From NCBI GenBank assembly GCA_040285825.1, contig JAUPSS010000002.1:1674001-1738000 (forward strand): a DNA stretch of 64,000 bases, in the 5' to 3' direction. Made by a program: the position numbers and the translations under genes. The notes under the pieces were generated by a model that was given only the letters and a program-made list of their open reading frames with translations, was not told the origin of the DNA and did not search any database. The first letter of the stretch is position 1. Each line of letters starts with the position of its first letter. The stretch comes from Eukaryota sp. TZLM1-RC. Its lineage: Eukaryota > Metamonada: BaSk clade. Shown here in pieces: positions 63,160-64,000 of the stretch.

Positions 63160-64000
63160 GATTCAATCCGAAAACCAAAATAGTTGGAAATTTTTCTCAG
63201 AAACCGCTCAAAAAGCCCAAAATCAAATGTAATTTAACACACACTAAATTTCCCCGGTAAGCAGATGAAGTTTTACTGAATGTGCTGTTCGTACCTTTTC
63301 ATTGATAAATTGTTGAGCCAGAAACTTACTATCAGCATTTCTAATTATAGCATTCCATAATGATTTGGAAAATACCTGAAAAGGCTTCAAATACCAAGTT
63401 TGAAAATCAAACAAATCCTGAATTTCATTCATGTTCAGAATTGTTTGCCATGAAAAGGTCAAGAACCGCAGAGCTGAAATAGATAATTCAAAGATCATAC
63501 TTTTGTTGATTAATCCACAGAAACCGCCTAGTCCAAAAGATTCAGATGTTTCTGAAGCTACATGATTTGTAATTCCAAATTACATCTACATGGGTCAACC
63601 TTGCAAATACTTAAACTACTTAGAACTACTAGAACTACTTAGAAATACTTAGAACCTGAAATTATTACAACTTGCACAGTTCCATCATTTACTCTATACT
63701 TCTGATATAATTAATTAAAAAAATCAAGACTTGCCAAATTGAAATCAAAATGCAGTGAAAAGCAATTATTAATGGATAAGATTAACCAAACTCGAACAGC
63801 CAATGGAAATGTTAAAAAAGGATGACTTCAATGTAGAATCGACTGTGCAACAATTGGTGCAAGAATCCTGGGTGACTGAAGCAATTTCTTCGTCACTTCT
63901 TAATCTAATCAAAAATTATTGTACCAAAAGATTACCTAAAGTTTTACGTACAAAAAGTGTCAATGAAAAACTTCATCAATCACCAGTAACCTTGATGTGA
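63160..64000. other. Unassigned; two short frames
   Basis: Minus frame 63498-63244 (84 aa, helical, SLWNAIIRNADSKFLAQQF), preceded in frame by SFGLGGFCGLINKS. That could be a very diverged version of the GGLGxxK block of RLE elements. The plus frame 63803-64000 (65 aa) ends at the window edge and may be an exon. A 10-base CTTAGAACTA-type repeat lies at about 63612-63655. No function assigned. Confidence 0.3.

Noticed and set aside
1-64000. CRISPR arrays, bacterial operons or bacterial IS elements
   Set aside because: No spaced repeats of that kind; introns, tRNA promoter boxes and gene content are eukaryotic. The TnpB-like genes have Fanzor rather than bacterial wording.

Overview
The window is nuclear DNA from a eukaryote, most likely a free-living protist. 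It is AT-rich. It uses the standard genetic code, since TAA, TAG and TGA all end host genes. It has spliceosomal introns, some only 30-32 nt long, and TTAGGG-type telomere sequence. I cannot name the lineage from the sequence alone. Roughly half the window is compact host genes; the rest is decayed mobile DNA.

Host genes. 3.99-4.61 kb: unknown 204-aa protein. 14.19-14.54 kb: C-terminal piece of a BCD1/ZNHIT6-like snoRNP assembly factor. 15.22-15.55 kb: small Ser-rich protein. 15.99-18.02 kb: coiled-coil plus PH-domain protein. 18.7-20.5 kb: RING plus protein-kinase protein. 20.69-21.22 kb: ribosomal protein uS8/RPS15A with two introns. 27.2-32.6 kb: a tight trio of a possible COG8-like tether, CPSF2/CPSF100 and BRAP2/ETP1. 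35.6 kb: small basic protein. 38.4-39.8 kb: DNAJC3/P58IPK. 40.5-41.7 kb: amino-acid transporter. 46.2-47.6 kb: secreted vanin/biotinidase-type amidohydrolase. 47.8-48.7 kb: aldo-keto reductase. 52.3 kb: tRNA-Pro(AGG). 58.5-60.2 kb: phospholipase B-like protein with two mini-introns.

Retrotransposons. Most of the remaining DNA is from several families of non-LTR retrotransposon of the RLE type: N-terminal zinc knuckle, reverse transcriptase, C-terminal CCHC knuckle and a PD-(D/E)XK-like endonuclease. I label them I, II and III by their C-terminal sequences. The best copy (family I, 53.06-56.39 kb) runs from the zinc knuckle to the 3' end but carries about seven frameshifts. Many others are 5'-truncated, and five have readable 8-12 bp target-site duplications.

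Fanzor-like remnants. Between these lie at least six pieces of TnpB/Fanzor-like RNA-guided nuclease genes, in three unlike families. Family A: 32.57-33.62 kb, flanked by a perfect 23-bp direct repeat that contains the BRAP2 start codon, and a second piece at 45.61-45.99 kb. Family B: 43.27-45.40 kb, in which the D, E and D of the RuvC triad all survive; 60.36-61.64 kb; and 13.61-13.91 kb. Family C: 57.40-58.31 kb. This association of Fanzor families with RLE retrotransposons is the most unusual biology here. Other notable structure: a ~1.07-kb inverted repeat (1-1070 against 7810-8880), a telomere-repeat insertion inside a retroelement (23.00-23.05 kb), and a filled/empty pair of duplicated sites at 42.5-43.2 kb.
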